From Bombella favorum (GTDB lineage: Bacteria; Pseudomonadota; Alphaproteobacteria; Acetobacterales; Acetobacteraceae): a stretch of 47,152 nt of DNA. The DNA lies in NCBI RefSeq assembly GCF_014048475.1, contig NZ_NWUS01000005.1, positions 1 to 47,152 of the forward strand, written 5' to 3'. Positions within the stretch are counted from its first letter, which is position 1; each line of letters opens with the position of its first letter. Shown in pieces: positions 16,162 to 24,908 of the stretch. Made by a program: the position numbers and the translations under genes. A model generated the notes under the pieces. It saw nothing but the letters and a program-made list of their open reading frames with translations, did no database searches and was not told the origin of the DNA.

Positions 16162-16202
16162 GCACGCGCCCGGGCCATATGATGTGGCATGCCCGGCCGT
16201 GC
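16162..16202 (+). promoter_or_regulatory. Leader hairpin upstream of rpmI (possible ribosomal-protein autoregulation site)
   Basis: GCACG (16162-16166) pairs with CGTGC (16198-16202), and after a small internal loop CCGGGC pairs with GCCCGG, closing a loop with the sequence ATATGATGTG. The stem is followed by the T-rich GGTTTTCGTTTTC. L20 is known to repress its own operon by binding leader RNA in several bacteria. This hairpin is the right element in the right place, but no L20 binding motif can be proven by eye. It could also act as an attenuator. Confidence 0.4.
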
Positions 16203-16254
16203 GGTTTTCGTTTTCCATCAGGAAAAGGGAAACTTCAGAACTAAGGAGATGAAA

Positions 16255-16458
16255 ATGCCCAAGTTGAAGACGAAGTCTTCGGTCAAGAAGCGGTTCAAGA
16301 TCACCGCAACCGGTAAGGTGACCTGTGGTCCCGGTAACAAACGCCATGGCCTGATCAACCGTCCGCAGAAGATGAAGCGCAGCAACCGTGGTCCGCAGGT
16401 GATGACGGACATGGATGCACGTACCGTCAAGCAGTGGGCGCCCTACGGGCTGTCATAA
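16255..16458 (+). CDS. rpmI: Large ribosomal subunit protein bL35
   Basis: 67 residues starting [20 protein letters not shown], the conserved L35 beginning, with [14 protein letters not shown] in the middle. AAGGAG sits 6 nt before the ATG at 16255; an upstream in-frame start at 16189 would add an unrelated extension. L35 is a small basic protein of the 50S subunit. It is followed 17 nt later by rplT. infC, often the first gene of this operon, is not upstream here. Confidence 0.95.
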   Translation: MPKLKTKSSVKKRFKITATGKVTCGPGNKRHGLINRPQKMKRSNRGPQVMTDMDARTVKQWAPYGLS

Positions 16459-16475
16459 GGGAGATTTGAAAAACC

Positions 16476-16829
<354 letters not shown>

Positions 16830-16841
16830 GAGGATCCCCCG

Positions 16842-16879
16842 ATTCCTCATGGTCTGCTTTTAAGGGAGCCATGAGGGAT
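16842..16879 (+). repeat. First hairpin of the rplT-pheS leader
   Basis: ATTCCTCATGG and CCATGAGGGAT form an 11-bp stem with one T-G wobble directly after rplT. It has no T-run at its 3' side, so it is more likely a stability or processing element than a terminator by itself. Confidence 0.5.
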
Positions 16880-16894
16880 GGGACTGATGAATGG

Positions 16895-16927
16895 CGGGCT
16901 GTTCTGGCAACGGAGCAGCCCGTTTTT
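16895..16927 (+). terminator. Intrinsic terminator or attenuator between rplT and pheS
   Basis: CGGGCTG (16895-16901) pairs with CAGCCCG (16916-16922) and is followed at once by TTTTTCTTT. It would end rpmI-rplT transcripts. Because no separate pheS promoter is evident downstream, read-through at this site may set pheST expression. Confidence 0.7.
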
Positions 16928-16939
16928 CTTTGAGGCTGC

Positions 16940-17000
16940 TTCAGAAACATCTCAACATCCGGCCCCTCGGGGCGAAACGGGGGCGGGAGGTGTTTCTGAA
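16940..17000 (+). repeat. Long inverted repeat just upstream of pheS
   Basis: TTCAGAAACATCTC (16940-16953) pairs over 14 positions, with one wobble, with GAGGTGTTTCTGAA (16987-17000). The enclosed 33 nt contain a second GC hairpin, GCCCC-TC-GGGGC (16962-16973). The right arm ends 30 nt before the pheS start. No T-run follows. It looks like a leader RNA structure or operator controlling pheST. Confidence 0.5.
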
Positions 17001-17030
17001 ACAGGCTCACGAGATGATGGAAGACAGGCT

Positions 17031-18101
17031 ATGGCCAATGACCTCGAAACGCTGAAGGATGAGACACTGGCGGCCCTAAAGGAGGCCAGAACTCATAGTG
17101 AGTGGGATGCAGTCCGTGTAGGGACGTTGGGGCGTTCCGGTAAATTGACCGGCCTGCTCCGGCAGCTTGGCTCATTCCCTCATGAGGAGCGGAAAGAACG
17201 GGGGCAGGCCCTCAACCGCCTGCGGGATGAGCTTACTGGGCTGATCGAACAGCGTGGTAAAGAAATCGAGGAGTTGGCTCTCCAGCAACGTCTGGCGGAG
17301 GAAACGGTGGATGTTACCCAGCCGCCGGCTACTGCACCGGTTGGCCTCATCCATCCTGTTAGCCGGACGATTGAGGAAATTACGACTATTTTCGGGGCCA
17401 TGGATTTCCATGTAGCCGAAGGCCCGGATGTTGAAAGCCAGTGGCATAATTTTTCCGCCCTGAACACGCCGGAACATCACCCAGCTCGGACAGAGCAAGA
17501 CACGTTTTACCTTCCCGCCACCGGGGAGAGTGAAGAAATGCGTGTGCTGCGGACACAGACATCCGGGGTGCAGATCCGGACTATGCTGGGCGAAAAGCCA
17601 CCGATTCGCATTATCGCACCCGGCCGGACCTACCGGGCCGATCACGATGCTACCCATTCCCCGATGTTCCATCAGTGCGAAGGGCTGGTCATCGAGAAAG
17701 GCATCACGTTGGGCCATCTGAAAGGTTGCCTGACAGAGTTCCTAAGGGCTTTCTTTAATCAGCCTGATCTGCCTGTCCGTTTCCGTGCCTCTTATTTTCC
17801 CTTTACCGAGCCATCCATGGAAATTGATATCGGCTGGTCACGGGAGACAGGTGTGATCGGCGGTGGGGCCGATTGGTTAGAAGTGCTGGGGGCTGGAATG
17901 GTTCATGCCCGGGTGCTGAGCAATTGCGGGCTGGACCCGGCAGAATGGCAGGGCTTTGCGTTTGGTATGGGGATCGAACGTCTGGCCATGCTGAAGAACG
18001 GTATTACGGACCTGCGGTCCTTCTATGAGAGTGACCTGCGCTGGCTGCGTCACTATGGTTTTTCATCACTGTCCCCGGCAACGCTGACGGAGGGTTTCTA
18101 A
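17031..18101 (+). CDS. pheS: Phenylalanyl-tRNA synthetase alpha subunit
   Basis: 356 residues from the ATG at 17031 (MANDLETLKDETLAALK). A frame extending up to 16878 exists but runs through leader hairpins and has no conserved content. An N-terminal coiled-coil tRNA-binding arm (about 1-90) is followed by the class II catalytic core: HDATHSPMFHQCEGLVI (motif 2 region), GGGADWLEVLGAGMVH and motif 3 FAFGMGIERLAML. With PheT it forms the alpha2-beta2 enzyme that charges tRNA-Phe. The pheT ATG begins one base after the stop. Confidence 0.95.
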   Translation: MANDLETLKDETLAALKEARTHSEWDAVRVGTLGRSGKLTGLLRQLGSFPHEERKERGQALNRLRDELTGLIEQRGKEIEELALQQRLAEETVDVTQPPATAPVGLIHPVSRTIEEITTIFGAMDFHVAEGPDVESQWHNFSALNTPEHHPARTEQDTFYLPATGESEEMRVLRTQTSGVQIRTMLGEKPPIRIIAPGRTYRADHDATHSPMFHQCEGLVIEKGITLGHLKGCLTEFLRAFFNQPDLPVRFRASYFPFTEPSMEIDIGWSRETGVIGGGADWLEVLGAGMVHARVLSNCGLDPAEWQGFAFGMGIERLAMLKNGITDLRSFYESDLRWLRHYGFSSLSPATLTEGF

Positions 18102-18102
18102 C

Positions 18103-20571
18103 ATGAAATTTTCACTCTCATGGCTGCGGGATCACCTCGATACCACGGCGTCTTTGGATGATATCTGCGCGACATTAAACCGCATCGGCCTGGAGGTCGA
18201 AAATGTGGATGACCCGACTGAACGTCTGGCCGGGTTCCGTACAGCGAAAATTCTGGAGGCTTCCCGCCATCCGGATGCCGACCGTCTCCAGCTTTGCCGT
18301 GTGTCTGCGGGTAAAGGCTTTGAAGAAGTGCAGGTCGTTTGTGGTGCGCCGAATGCCCGCACGGGGTTGCATGTCATTTTCGCCCCACCGGGTACCTACA
18401 TTCCCGGTAGCGATATGACGATCAAGCCGGGGAAAATCCGTGGTCAGACCAGTAACGGGATGCTCTGTTCCCTGCGGGAACTGGGAATCGGCGAAGAAAC
18501 CAGTGGCATTGCGGAGCTGCCTGATGGTGCTCCGTTGGGTGAGGATTATGTCCGCTATGCCAAGCTGGATGATCCGGTCATCGAGATTGCTATTACCCCT
18601 AACCGTGGCGATGCGTTGAGCGTCCGAGGGATTGCCCGTGACCTCGCAGCGGCTGGTCTAGGCACCCTGAAACCTTGGCTGACGAAAACGGTGGAAGGGC
18701 AGGGTGATTGTCCGATCCACTGGGAGCTAGACCATCCGGCTTGTTCCTATGTGACTGGGCGGCTGATCCGTGGTGTGAAGAACGGTCCTAGCCCTGCTTG
18801 GCTACAACGGCGTCTGGAGAGTGTGGGGCTGCGGCCGCAGTCGGCTTTGGTGGATGTAACCAATTATCTAATGATGAATATTGGTCGCCCCCTGCATGTG
18901 TTCGATGCATCCCGCCTGACAGGTGGCAGATTGTCCCTGACATCCGGCATGGGCGAGCATTTCCGGGCTTTGGATGGGCAGGAGCTCATTCTGGGGAAGG
19001 ATGATCTCGTTATTGTGGATGATGCTGGTGTGCAGTCTCTGGCAGGCATCATCGGCGGGGAGGCCAGTGCGGTCACGAATGAGACAGTTGATGTCTTTGT
19101 GGAATCCGCCTTGTTCGACCCCGTGCGTATCGCCCTGACAGGGCGTCGTCTTGGTGTGCAGACTGATGCCCGCTATCGCTTCGAGCGTGGGGTAGACCCA
19201 GCTCTTGTGCGCTCTGGTTTGGAAGCCGCTACAGCCCTGATTGTGGAGCTATGTGGTGGCACGCCGAGTGAAGTGACTGAGGCAGGCGCAGAACCAGCAT
19301 GGCAGAGAACGGCCAGCTTGCGTTTCGGGCGTCTGGCCACACTGGGTGGACTGGAAATTGAAGCGGATAAGACCGTGGATATTCTGGAGGCTTTGGGTTT
19401 TGAGGTTCAGGACCGCACGGCAGAGAAGGCCGTTTTCTCTGTGCCGTCGTGGCGGAATGATGTAGCGGCCGGACATGGTCTGGCGCAGTCTGAAACGCTG
19501 GATGCCGCCGTTGCTGCACAGGCTGCGGCAAGCGTTGAGAGTATGGAGGCCGAGGCCGATCTGGTCGAGGAAGTTCTGCGTATCCGTGGTCTGGATGAGG
19601 TTCCGGCCCTCTCGCTGCCCCAGACGCATATGGTACCCGCTCCCGCCGTGACGGCGCAGCAGGCCAGAGCATCCCTTCTGCGCCGTCTGTGTGCTGGGCG
19701 TGGCCTGATGGAGACTGTAGGCTTCTCCTTTGTCTCCGACCAAGATGCTGCCTTGTTTGAAGAAGGGCGGGAAGATGACCGTCTGTTGAATCCGATTGCC
19801 ACGGATTTGAATCAGCTTCGCCCGACGTCAATCATTAACTTGCTGCGAGCATTGGGGCGGAATCTGGCCCACGGGCAGGGTTTTGCTGGTGATGCCTCTT
19901 TCTTCGAGCTGGGGCCCTGTTTCGGGCAGCAGGGTAACCGTCTGGTGTTGGCGGGTGTGCGTGGCGGTGTGAGTGCCCGTGCCCCCGGCCAGTCCGCTAC
20001 GGAACCCTCTTGGATGGATGCTAAGGCTGATCTGATGGCGGTTCTTACCGCACTTGGGGTTGCGGAAGCGTCCCTGAGTAGCACGCAGGATGCCCCGGGC
20101 TATTACCATCCGGGTCGGTCTGGCGTCGTGCGGCAGGGGCCTAAGCTTGTGCTAGGTAGCTTTGGGGAATTGCATCCCCGTGTGGCCCGTCATTTCGGGC
20201 TTGGTGGTACGGTAGCACTTTTTGAGGTAACGCTGGATAAGGTTCCGCTGCCCAAGGTAAAGCGTAAAGCAGCCCCGGCTCTTTCGGCTCTTCAGCCTGT
20301 GCGGCGTGACTTTGCCTTCCTTGCCGATGGAAACGTCCAGATTCAGGATGTTCTAAAGGCTGTTCGGATGGCGGACCGTAAGCTGATCACGGATGTGCGT
20401 CTTTTCGATATCTTTGAAGGTGGCTCCGTCCCGGTTGGGCATCGGTCCCTCGGTGTGGAGGTCACTCTCCAGCCGCAGAAGGATAGCCTGACAGACGCAC
20501 AGCTTGACGCCTTGATGGCAGCGGTGGAAAGTTCTGTGCAGAAGGCCACGGGGGCAACGCTCCGCCGTTGA
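18103..20571 (+). CDS. pheT: Phenylalanyl-tRNA synthetase beta subunit
   Basis: 822 residues, full length. It starts MKFSLSWLRDHLDTTASLDD, carries the EMAP-like RNA-binding domain (about 40-150; PDADRLQLCRVSAG, VVCGAPNAR), the B3/B4 editing region (TPNRGDALSVRGIARDLAAA), the catalytic-like B6/B7 domains, and the C-terminal anticodon-binding FDX-ACB domain opening near PVRRDFAFLADG. It partners PheS; the B3/B4 domain removes mischarged Tyr-tRNA-Phe. It is the second gene of the pheST unit. Confidence 0.96.
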   Translation: MKFSLSWLRDHLDTTASLDDICATLNRIGLEVENVDDPTERLAGFRTAKILEASRHPDADRLQLCRVSAGKGFEEVQVVCGAPNARTGLHVIFAPPGTYIPGSDMTIKPGKIRGQTSNGMLCSLRELGIGEETSGIAELPDGAPLGEDYVRYAKLDDPVIEIAITPNRGDALSVRGIARDLAAAGLGTLKPWLTKTVEGQGDCPIHWELDHPACSYVTGRLIRGVKNGPSPAWLQRRLESVGLRPQSALVDVTNYLMMNIGRPLHVFDASRLTGGRLSLTSGMGEHFRALDGQELILGKDDLVIVDDAGVQSLAGIIGGEASAVTNETVDVFVESALFDPVRIALTGRRLGVQTDARYRFERGVDPALVRSGLEAATALIVELCGGTPSEVTEAGAEPAWQRTASLRFGRLATLGGLEIEADKTVDILEALGFEVQDRTAEKAVFSVPSWRNDVAAGHGLAQSETLDAAVAAQAAASVESMEAEADLVEEVLRIRGLDEVPALSLPQTHMVPAPAVTAQQARASLLRRLCAGRGLMETVGFSFVSDQDAALFEEGREDDRLLNPIATDLNQLRPTSIINLLRALGRNLAHGQGFAGDASFFELGPCFGQQGNRLVLAGVRGGVSARAPGQSATEPSWMDAKADLMAVLTALGVAEASLSSTQDAPGYYHPGRSGVVRQGPKLVLGSFGELHPRVARHFGLGGTVALFEVTLDKVPLPKVKRKAAPALSALQPVRRDFAFLADGNVQIQDVLKAVRMADRKLITDVRLFDIFEGGSVPVGHRSLGVEVTLQPQKDSLTDAQLDALMAAVESSVQKATGATLRR

Positions 20572-20608
20572 TCCCAGATGGTGGCGGTGCAACGAAGGGA
20601 ATGATGTC

Positions 20609-21823
20609 ATGGTGGATGTGGGCGCTCCTGTCGAAGGTGAGGTTCCCCTTCACCAGCATGGTCGGGTGATCTGGATTCTCGCAGGGGAACCAAGCGGGGA
20701 CAGTATCGGTGCCCGTCTCATGCAGGCCCTGCACCGCATCGACCCGACATTGGTTTTTGCCGGTGTCGGGGGCGGGCGGATGGAAGCTCGAGGTTTGCGG
20801 AGCCTTTTCCCGATGGAAGACCTCACGGTCATGGGTTTCATGGAGGTTCTGCCCCGTTTGCGTCTGCTGTCCCAGAGGCTTCTGGAAGCGGAACAGGATA
20901 TCGAACTGCGCCGCCCGGATATTGTCATTACTATTGATAGTCCGGGCTTCTCGTTTCGGCTGTTAAAGCGTATCCGTAAGTTGAATGTCCGGCGGCTGCA
21001 TTATGTGGCTCCGCAGGTCTGGGCATGGCGGGAGGGCCGGGTCAAAGGGTACCGAGGGTTATGGCACCGACTGCTTTGCCTTTTCCCTTTCGAAGAAAAA
21101 TGGTTTGCAGAACGAGGCCTGCCAGAAGGCCGGTTTGTCGGGCATCCTATTCTACAGTCGGGTGTGGCACATGGTAAGGCCTTACGCTTCTTCAAACGGC
21201 ATGACCTTCGGCCGAGCAGCCCCATTTTGATCCTCATGCCGGGCAGTCGCTCATCAGAAGTTCCCCAGCTTCTGCCGGTGTTTGAGAAGACGCTGACTAT
21301 CCTTCATAAGCGGTTTCCCGATCTTCAGCCGGTCATTCCGGCGACCTCCGGTATGGCTCCATTGGTCCGGAAGATGGTACGGCATTGGGCTGTTCACCCG
21401 TCTATCCTGACAGACACGGAAGACAAACATGATGCCATTCGTGCGGCGGATTGTGCGCTGACAAAATCGGGTACATCCATTCTGGAGTTGGCCATTGGGG
21501 GCGTCCCTATGGCGGTGACGTACAAGGTGAACCCAATATCGGCTTTGCTTGGGCGGCTGTTTCTACGGCTGCCTTATATTTCTATGATCAATATTCTGGC
21601 AGGGCGGGAAGTTGTTCCAGAACTGGTGCAGCATGATTGCAACCCTCAGAAGCTTGCTGATGAAATAACATCCCTTCTAACGGATGAGACGAAACGTCAG
21701 GCTCAGCGAGAAGCTTTTGGGGATATCTTAGCTATGCTGGAGGCCCCGGATGGTGAGCTGCCAGCCATGTCAGCAGCAAAGCAAGTGTTGGACCTTATGG
21801 AAACGCCATTCTCGGAAATATAG
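20609..21823 (+). CDS. lpxB: Lipid-A-disaccharide synthase
   Basis: 404 residues. It opens with a short variable lead and then VIWILAGEPSGDSIGARLM, the LpxB signature, followed by GFMEVLPRLRLL, YVAPQVWAWREGR and LILMPGSRSSEVPQLLP. LpxB is a GT19 glycosyltransferase at the inner membrane that joins UDP-diacylglucosamine and lipid X to make lipid A disaccharide. Other lpx genes are not in the window. It lies 37 bp after pheT and may be read with it. A bidirectional terminator follows 8 bp after the stop. Confidence 0.95.
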   Translation: MVDVGAPVEGEVPLHQHGRVIWILAGEPSGDSIGARLMQALHRIDPTLVFAGVGGGRMEARGLRSLFPMEDLTVMGFMEVLPRLRLLSQRLLEAEQDIELRRPDIVITIDSPGFSFRLLKRIRKLNVRRLHYVAPQVWAWREGRVKGYRGLWHRLLCLFPFEEKWFAERGLPEGRFVGHPILQSGVAHGKALRFFKRHDLRPSSPILILMPGSRSSEVPQLLPVFEKTLTILHKRFPDLQPVIPATSGMAPLVRKMVRHWAVHPSILTDTEDKHDAIRAADCALTKSGTSILELAIGGVPMAVTYKVNPISALLGRLFLRLPYISMINILAGREVVPELVQHDCNPQKLADEITSLLTDETKRQAQREAFGDILAMLEAPDGELPAMSAAKQVLDLMETPFSEI

Positions 21824-21831
21824 GCTTCATG

Positions 21832-21867
21832 AAAAAAGGCCTGCTCCTATGGGGGCAGGCCTTTTTT
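21832..21867. terminator. Bidirectional terminator between lpxB and trpS
   Basis: AAAAAAGGCCTGC (21832-21844) pairs perfectly over 13 bp with GCAGGCCTTTTTT (21855-21867), giving a T-run on each strand. It serves the convergent genes lpxB (plus) and trpS (minus). Confidence 0.92.
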
Positions 21868-21887
21868 GTGAGGAGAAGGTTATCGCC

Positions 21888-22877
21888 TTAGCGAAGGAAA
21901 CCAACCAGCTTTTCTGCTTCGCTGACGATGGGTTCAGAGACAGCACGGGCACGTTCGGCACCCTGTCGCAGGACCTGCATAAGGTGGGCCTTGTCATCCA
22001 TCAGGCGGCGGGTCTCATCAGCGACGGGAGCCAGCGTCTCAACCAGCAGATCAGCCAGAGCCTGCTTGAAGGTACCGAAACCTTGTCCAGCAAACTGGGT
22101 CAACACGTCGGCCAGCGTCTTGTTGGACATAGCGGCGTAGATGGTCAGCAGGTTGCGGGCCTCCGGGCGGCCTTCCAGTCCAGCTTCTTCACTGGGGAGG
22201 GGCTCAGCATCCGTACGGGCCTTGCGGATTTTCTGGGCGATTTCATCCGCTGTATCATTCAGAATGATGCGGCTCTGGGCAGATGGATCAGACTTGGACA
22301 TTTTCTTGCTGCCATCTCGTAGGCTCATCACACGGGCGGCATGAGGCGGGATGAGTGGCTCGATGAGCGGGAAGAACTCAACACCCATATCATGGTTGAA
22401 CTTCTGGGCGATGTCATTGGCTAGCTCAAGATGCTGCCGCTGGTCGTCCCCGACAGGAACCCGTGTGGCGTGAAAGGCTAGAATGTCCGCAGCCATTAGA
22501 TTGGGATAGACATAGAGCCCCGCAGAATGGTTTTCTCGGTTTTTACCAGCTTTGTCTTTGAACTGCGTCATACGGTTCAACCAGCCCAGACGGGACACAC
22601 AGTTGAAAATCCAGCCAAGGCGAGCATGAGCACTCACGGCAGACTGGTTGTAGAGGCGTGTCGGGTCGATGCCAGAGGCCAGAAGACAGGCGGTGGAAGC
22701 AAGGGTTTGTTCACGCAGGGCCTCGGGGGACCACGGCATGGTCAGGGAGTGCATGTCCACAAGGCAAAACAGGCAGTCATGGTCTTTCTGCAGGGTAACC
22801 CAGTTGCGGATTGCCCCAAGATAGTTGCCAAGATGAGGGATACCTGTTGGCTGGATGCCAGAAAAAACGCGCTGCAT
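21888..22877 (-). CDS. trpS: Tryptophanyl-tRNA synthetase
   Basis: 329 residues from the ATG at 22877 ([20 protein letters not shown]), chosen because AGGA lies 8 nt upstream; longer frames reach 22949. The class I HIGH motif is PHLGN and the KMSKS motif is intact ([14 protein letters not shown]). Conserved DMHSLT and [13 protein letters not shown] segments are also present. It charges tRNA-Trp in the cytosol. It is followed by the terminator shared with lpxB and appears to be downstream of the FKBP lipoprotein gene. Confidence 0.95.
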   Translation of the reverse strand: MQRVFSGIQPTGIPHLGNYLGAIRNWVTLQKDHDCLFCLVDMHSLTMPWSPEALREQTLASTACLLASGIDPTRLYNQSAVSAHARLGWIFNCVSRLGWLNRMTQFKDKAGKNRENHSAGLYVYPNLMAADILAFHATRVPVGDDQRQHLELANDIAQKFNHDMGVEFFPLIEPLIPPHAARVMSLRDGSKKMSKSDPSAQSRIILNDTADEIAQKIRKARTDAEPLPSEEAGLEGRPEARNLLTIYAAMSNKTLADVLTQFAGQGFGTFKQALADLLVETLAPVADETRRLMDDKAHLMQVLRQGAERARAVSEPIVSEAEKLVGFLR

Positions 22878-22978
22878 GAACATTGTCCTGCGGAAGAGGA
22901 TAGAGAGATGCCGCCCGCTCGGGAGTGGGGGGCGGCAGAGGCCCTGCATGTAGGGCTAGTCAGAGAAGGGGCACAGCC

Positions 22979-23485
22979 TTATTGCTGCAAAGAGTTGTCA
23001 TCCTCGACACCCAGAAGCTGAATCTTAAAGATCAACGGGCTGTTGGGGGGGATGATCCCCATGGCCCGCTTGCCGTATCCCAGCTGGGGCGGGACGTAGA
23101 GTTCCCACGTGTCGCCGACACGCATCATGGGAAGTCCTTCCATCCAACCTTCGATGACACCATCCAGAGGCATCTCCATATAGGCGGCACCAGTGTGCAT
23201 CTCGGATGAGTCAAAGATGCCACCATCCGGCAGGCGGCCTTCATAAATGACCATCATAGTAGCACCCTTTTGTGGATGCGGTGCATCCTTGGGGCCAGAT
23301 TTCAGCACCTTATAGGCGAGGCCATCCGGAAGTTTCTGCACTCCTGGTCGTTTATAGACCTGATCCATGAATTGCTGGGGTGTCAGGTCCGGTTTGGGGC
23401 CGCCGGAGCAGGCAGTCATGCCGAGCAGACCAGCCAGCGCACAGGCAGGCAGATAACGGAAGAGAGAACGCAGACAATGGGACAT
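22979..23485 (-). CDS. FKBP-type peptidyl-prolyl isomerase, probable lipoprotein
   Basis: 168 residues from the ATG at 23485 (MSHCLRSLFRYL). A signal peptide ends in a lipobox-like GMTAC, giving a lipidated Cys near residue 26. The mature part has an N-terminal helix (TPQQFMDQVYKRPGV) and an FKBP domain with KGATMMVIYEGRLPDGGIFD, PLDGVIEGWMEGLPMMRVGD, YVPPQLGYGKR and PPNSPLIFKIQLL. It speeds proline isomerisation during folding of periplasmic or outer-membrane proteins. The protein is short for an FkpA-type dimer. Confidence 0.88.
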   Translation of the reverse strand: MSHCLRSLFRYLPACALAGLLGMTACSGGPKPDLTPQQFMDQVYKRPGVQKLPDGLAYKVLKSGPKDAPHPQKGATMMVIYEGRLPDGGIFDSSEMHTGAAYMEMPLDGVIEGWMEGLPMMRVGDTWELYVPPQLGYGKRAMGIIPPNSPLIFKIQLLGVEDDNSLQQ

Positions 23486-23522
23486 GGAGACGCCTCTTTG
23501 CAAACGGGAGAGAAGAGACAGA

Positions 23523-23548
23523 CCTGCCGGGCTGTTACAGCCCAGCAG
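23523..23548 (-). terminator. Hairpin downstream of argG
   Basis: CCTGC-C-GGGCTG and CAGCCC-A-GCAGG form an 11-bp stem with one mismatch and a TTA loop, 18 bp after the argG stop. The following minus-strand bases (TCTGTCTCTTC) are T-rich but not a clean run, so termination may be partial. Confidence 0.45.
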
Positions 23549-23565
23549 GGGATAAGGACGCGGGA

Positions 23566-24798
23566 TCAGGGTGTGCCGCCGCGGCGTCCTTTATTGGCAC
23601 CCAGTCGCAGGCGCAGGGCGTTCAGGCGGATGAAGCCCTGAGCATCGACCTGATTATAGGCACCTTCGTCATCCTCAAAGGTCACGACACGGGCATCGTA
23701 CAGGCTGTCGGGGCTTTCACGGCCCACGCAGATGACATTACCCTTATAGAGCTTCAGGCGGACACGACCATTCACATGCTGCTGGCTGCTGTCGATCAGT
23801 GCCTGCAGCATGTGGCGTTCCGGGGAGAACCACAGGCCGTTATAGATCAGCTCTGCATAGCGGGGCATGATGCTGTCTTTAAGATGGGCAGCTTCACGGT
23901 CCAGCGTAATGGATTCCATGGAGCGGTGAGCCTGAAGCAGGATGGTCCCGCCCGGTGTTTCGTAAATCCCACGGGACTTCATGCCGACAAAGCGGTTCTC
24001 CACGATGTCGAGACGGCCAATACCGTTGGCCTTGCCCAGCTCGTTGAGGCGAGCGAGCAGAGTAGCCGGGGAGAGAGCTTCACCATTAATAGCCACCGGG
24101 TCGCCATGCTTGAAGTCGATGGTGATTTCGGTAGCTTTATCCGGCGCAGCTTCGGGGGAGATGGTGCGCTGGAAGACGATCTCATCCGGCGGAAGGGAGG
24201 GATCCTCCAGAATCTTCCCCTCGGAAGAAGAATGCAGCAGGTTGGCATCCACGGAGAAGGGGGCTTCGCCGCGCTTGTCCTTAGTGACGGGAATCTGGTT
24301 CTTCTCGGCAAAGTCCAGCAGCTTGGTGCGGGATGTCAGATCCCATTCACGCCATGGGGCGATGACCTTCACATCCGGCTTCAGGGCGTAATAGGACAGC
24401 TCGAAGCGAACCTGATCGTTCCCCTTACCTGTTGCACCATGTGCCACGGCATCAGCCCCGACAGCCTCGGCAATCTCAATCTGACGCTTGGAGATCAGCG
24501 GCCGTGCGATGGAGGTACCCAGTAGGTACTGACCTTCATAAACCGTGTTGGCCCGGAACATCGGGAAGACGTAATCCTTGACGAAGGTTTCCCGCAGGTC
24601 TTCGACAAAGATTTCCTTCACGCCAAGGGATTCAGCCTTGCGGCGTGCGGGCTCCAGCTCTTCACCCTGGCCGAGGTCAGCCGTGAAGGTCACAACTTCA
24701 CAGCCGTAATGCTCCTGAAGCCAGCGGAGAATGACGGATGTATCCAACCCACCGGAATAGGCTAGAACGACTTTTTTGATGCCTGAGGCTTTGCTCAT
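23566..24798 (-). CDS. argG: Argininosuccinate synthase
   Basis: 410 residues, the family length. The ATP-pyrophosphatase P-loop is [19 protein letters not shown] near the N-terminus. [20 protein letters not shown] and [19 protein letters not shown] are classic ArgG segments. It condenses citrulline and aspartate with ATP to argininosuccinate, the penultimate step of arginine synthesis. It seems to be transcribed alone from the promoter described at 24848-24877. A long open frame on the opposite strand is a coding shadow. Confidence 0.97.
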   Translation of the reverse strand: MSKASGIKKVVLAYSGGLDTSVILRWLQEHYGCEVVTFTADLGQGEELEPARRKAESLGVKEIFVEDLRETFVKDYVFPMFRANTVYEGQYLLGTSIARPLISKRQIEIAEAVGADAVAHGATGKGNDQVRFELSYYALKPDVKVIAPWREWDLTSRTKLLDFAEKNQIPVTKDKRGEAPFSVDANLLHSSSEGKILEDPSLPPDEIVFQRTISPEAAPDKATEITIDFKHGDPVAINGEALSPATLLARLNELGKANGIGRLDIVENRFVGMKSRGIYETPGGTILLQAHRSMESITLDREAAHLKDSIMPRYAELIYNGLWFSPERHMLQALIDSSQQHVNGRVRLKLYKGNVICVGRESPDSLYDARVVTFEDDEGAYNQVDAQGFIRLNALRLRLGANKGRRGGTP

Positions 24799-24847
24799 GG
24801 TCGCTATGTATCCTCTGCTGAAAGACAGAACCAGATATCGTTAAGTT

Positions 24848-24877
24848 ATTATGGTCTTGTAACAGTTGTCAGACCAT
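24848..24877 (-). promoter_or_regulatory. Candidate argG promoter overlapped by an inverted repeat
   Basis: On the minus strand a -10 like CATAAT (24848-24853) lies 17 nt from a weak -35 TGGTCT. ATGGTCT (24851-24857) and AGACCAT (24871-24877) form a perfect 7-bp inverted repeat whose arms fall on the two hexamers, as expected for a repressor site. The leader to the ATG would be about 43 nt. The -35 match is poor, so this is tentative. Confidence 0.35.
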
Positions 24878-24908
24878 TGGGCCAGAGGCCCGCCCTGTAA
24901 GGGAAGGT

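Noticed and set aside
15962-16165. 67-codon minus-strand frame between gcd and rpmI
   Set aside because: No ribosome site or family signal, and it overlaps the rpmI promoter and leader.
16878-17030. In-frame extension of pheS with Phe codons (TTTTTCTTT), like a PheM leader peptide
   Set aside because: The Phe codons are the terminator's own T-run, lie after the stem rather than before it, and the frame has no stop before pheS, so it cannot work as a leader peptide attenuator.
23380-24525. Long plus-strand frame opposite argG
   Set aside because: It lies over highly conserved ArgG coding sequence on the other strand and shows no family motif; it is a shadow of GC-rich codons.
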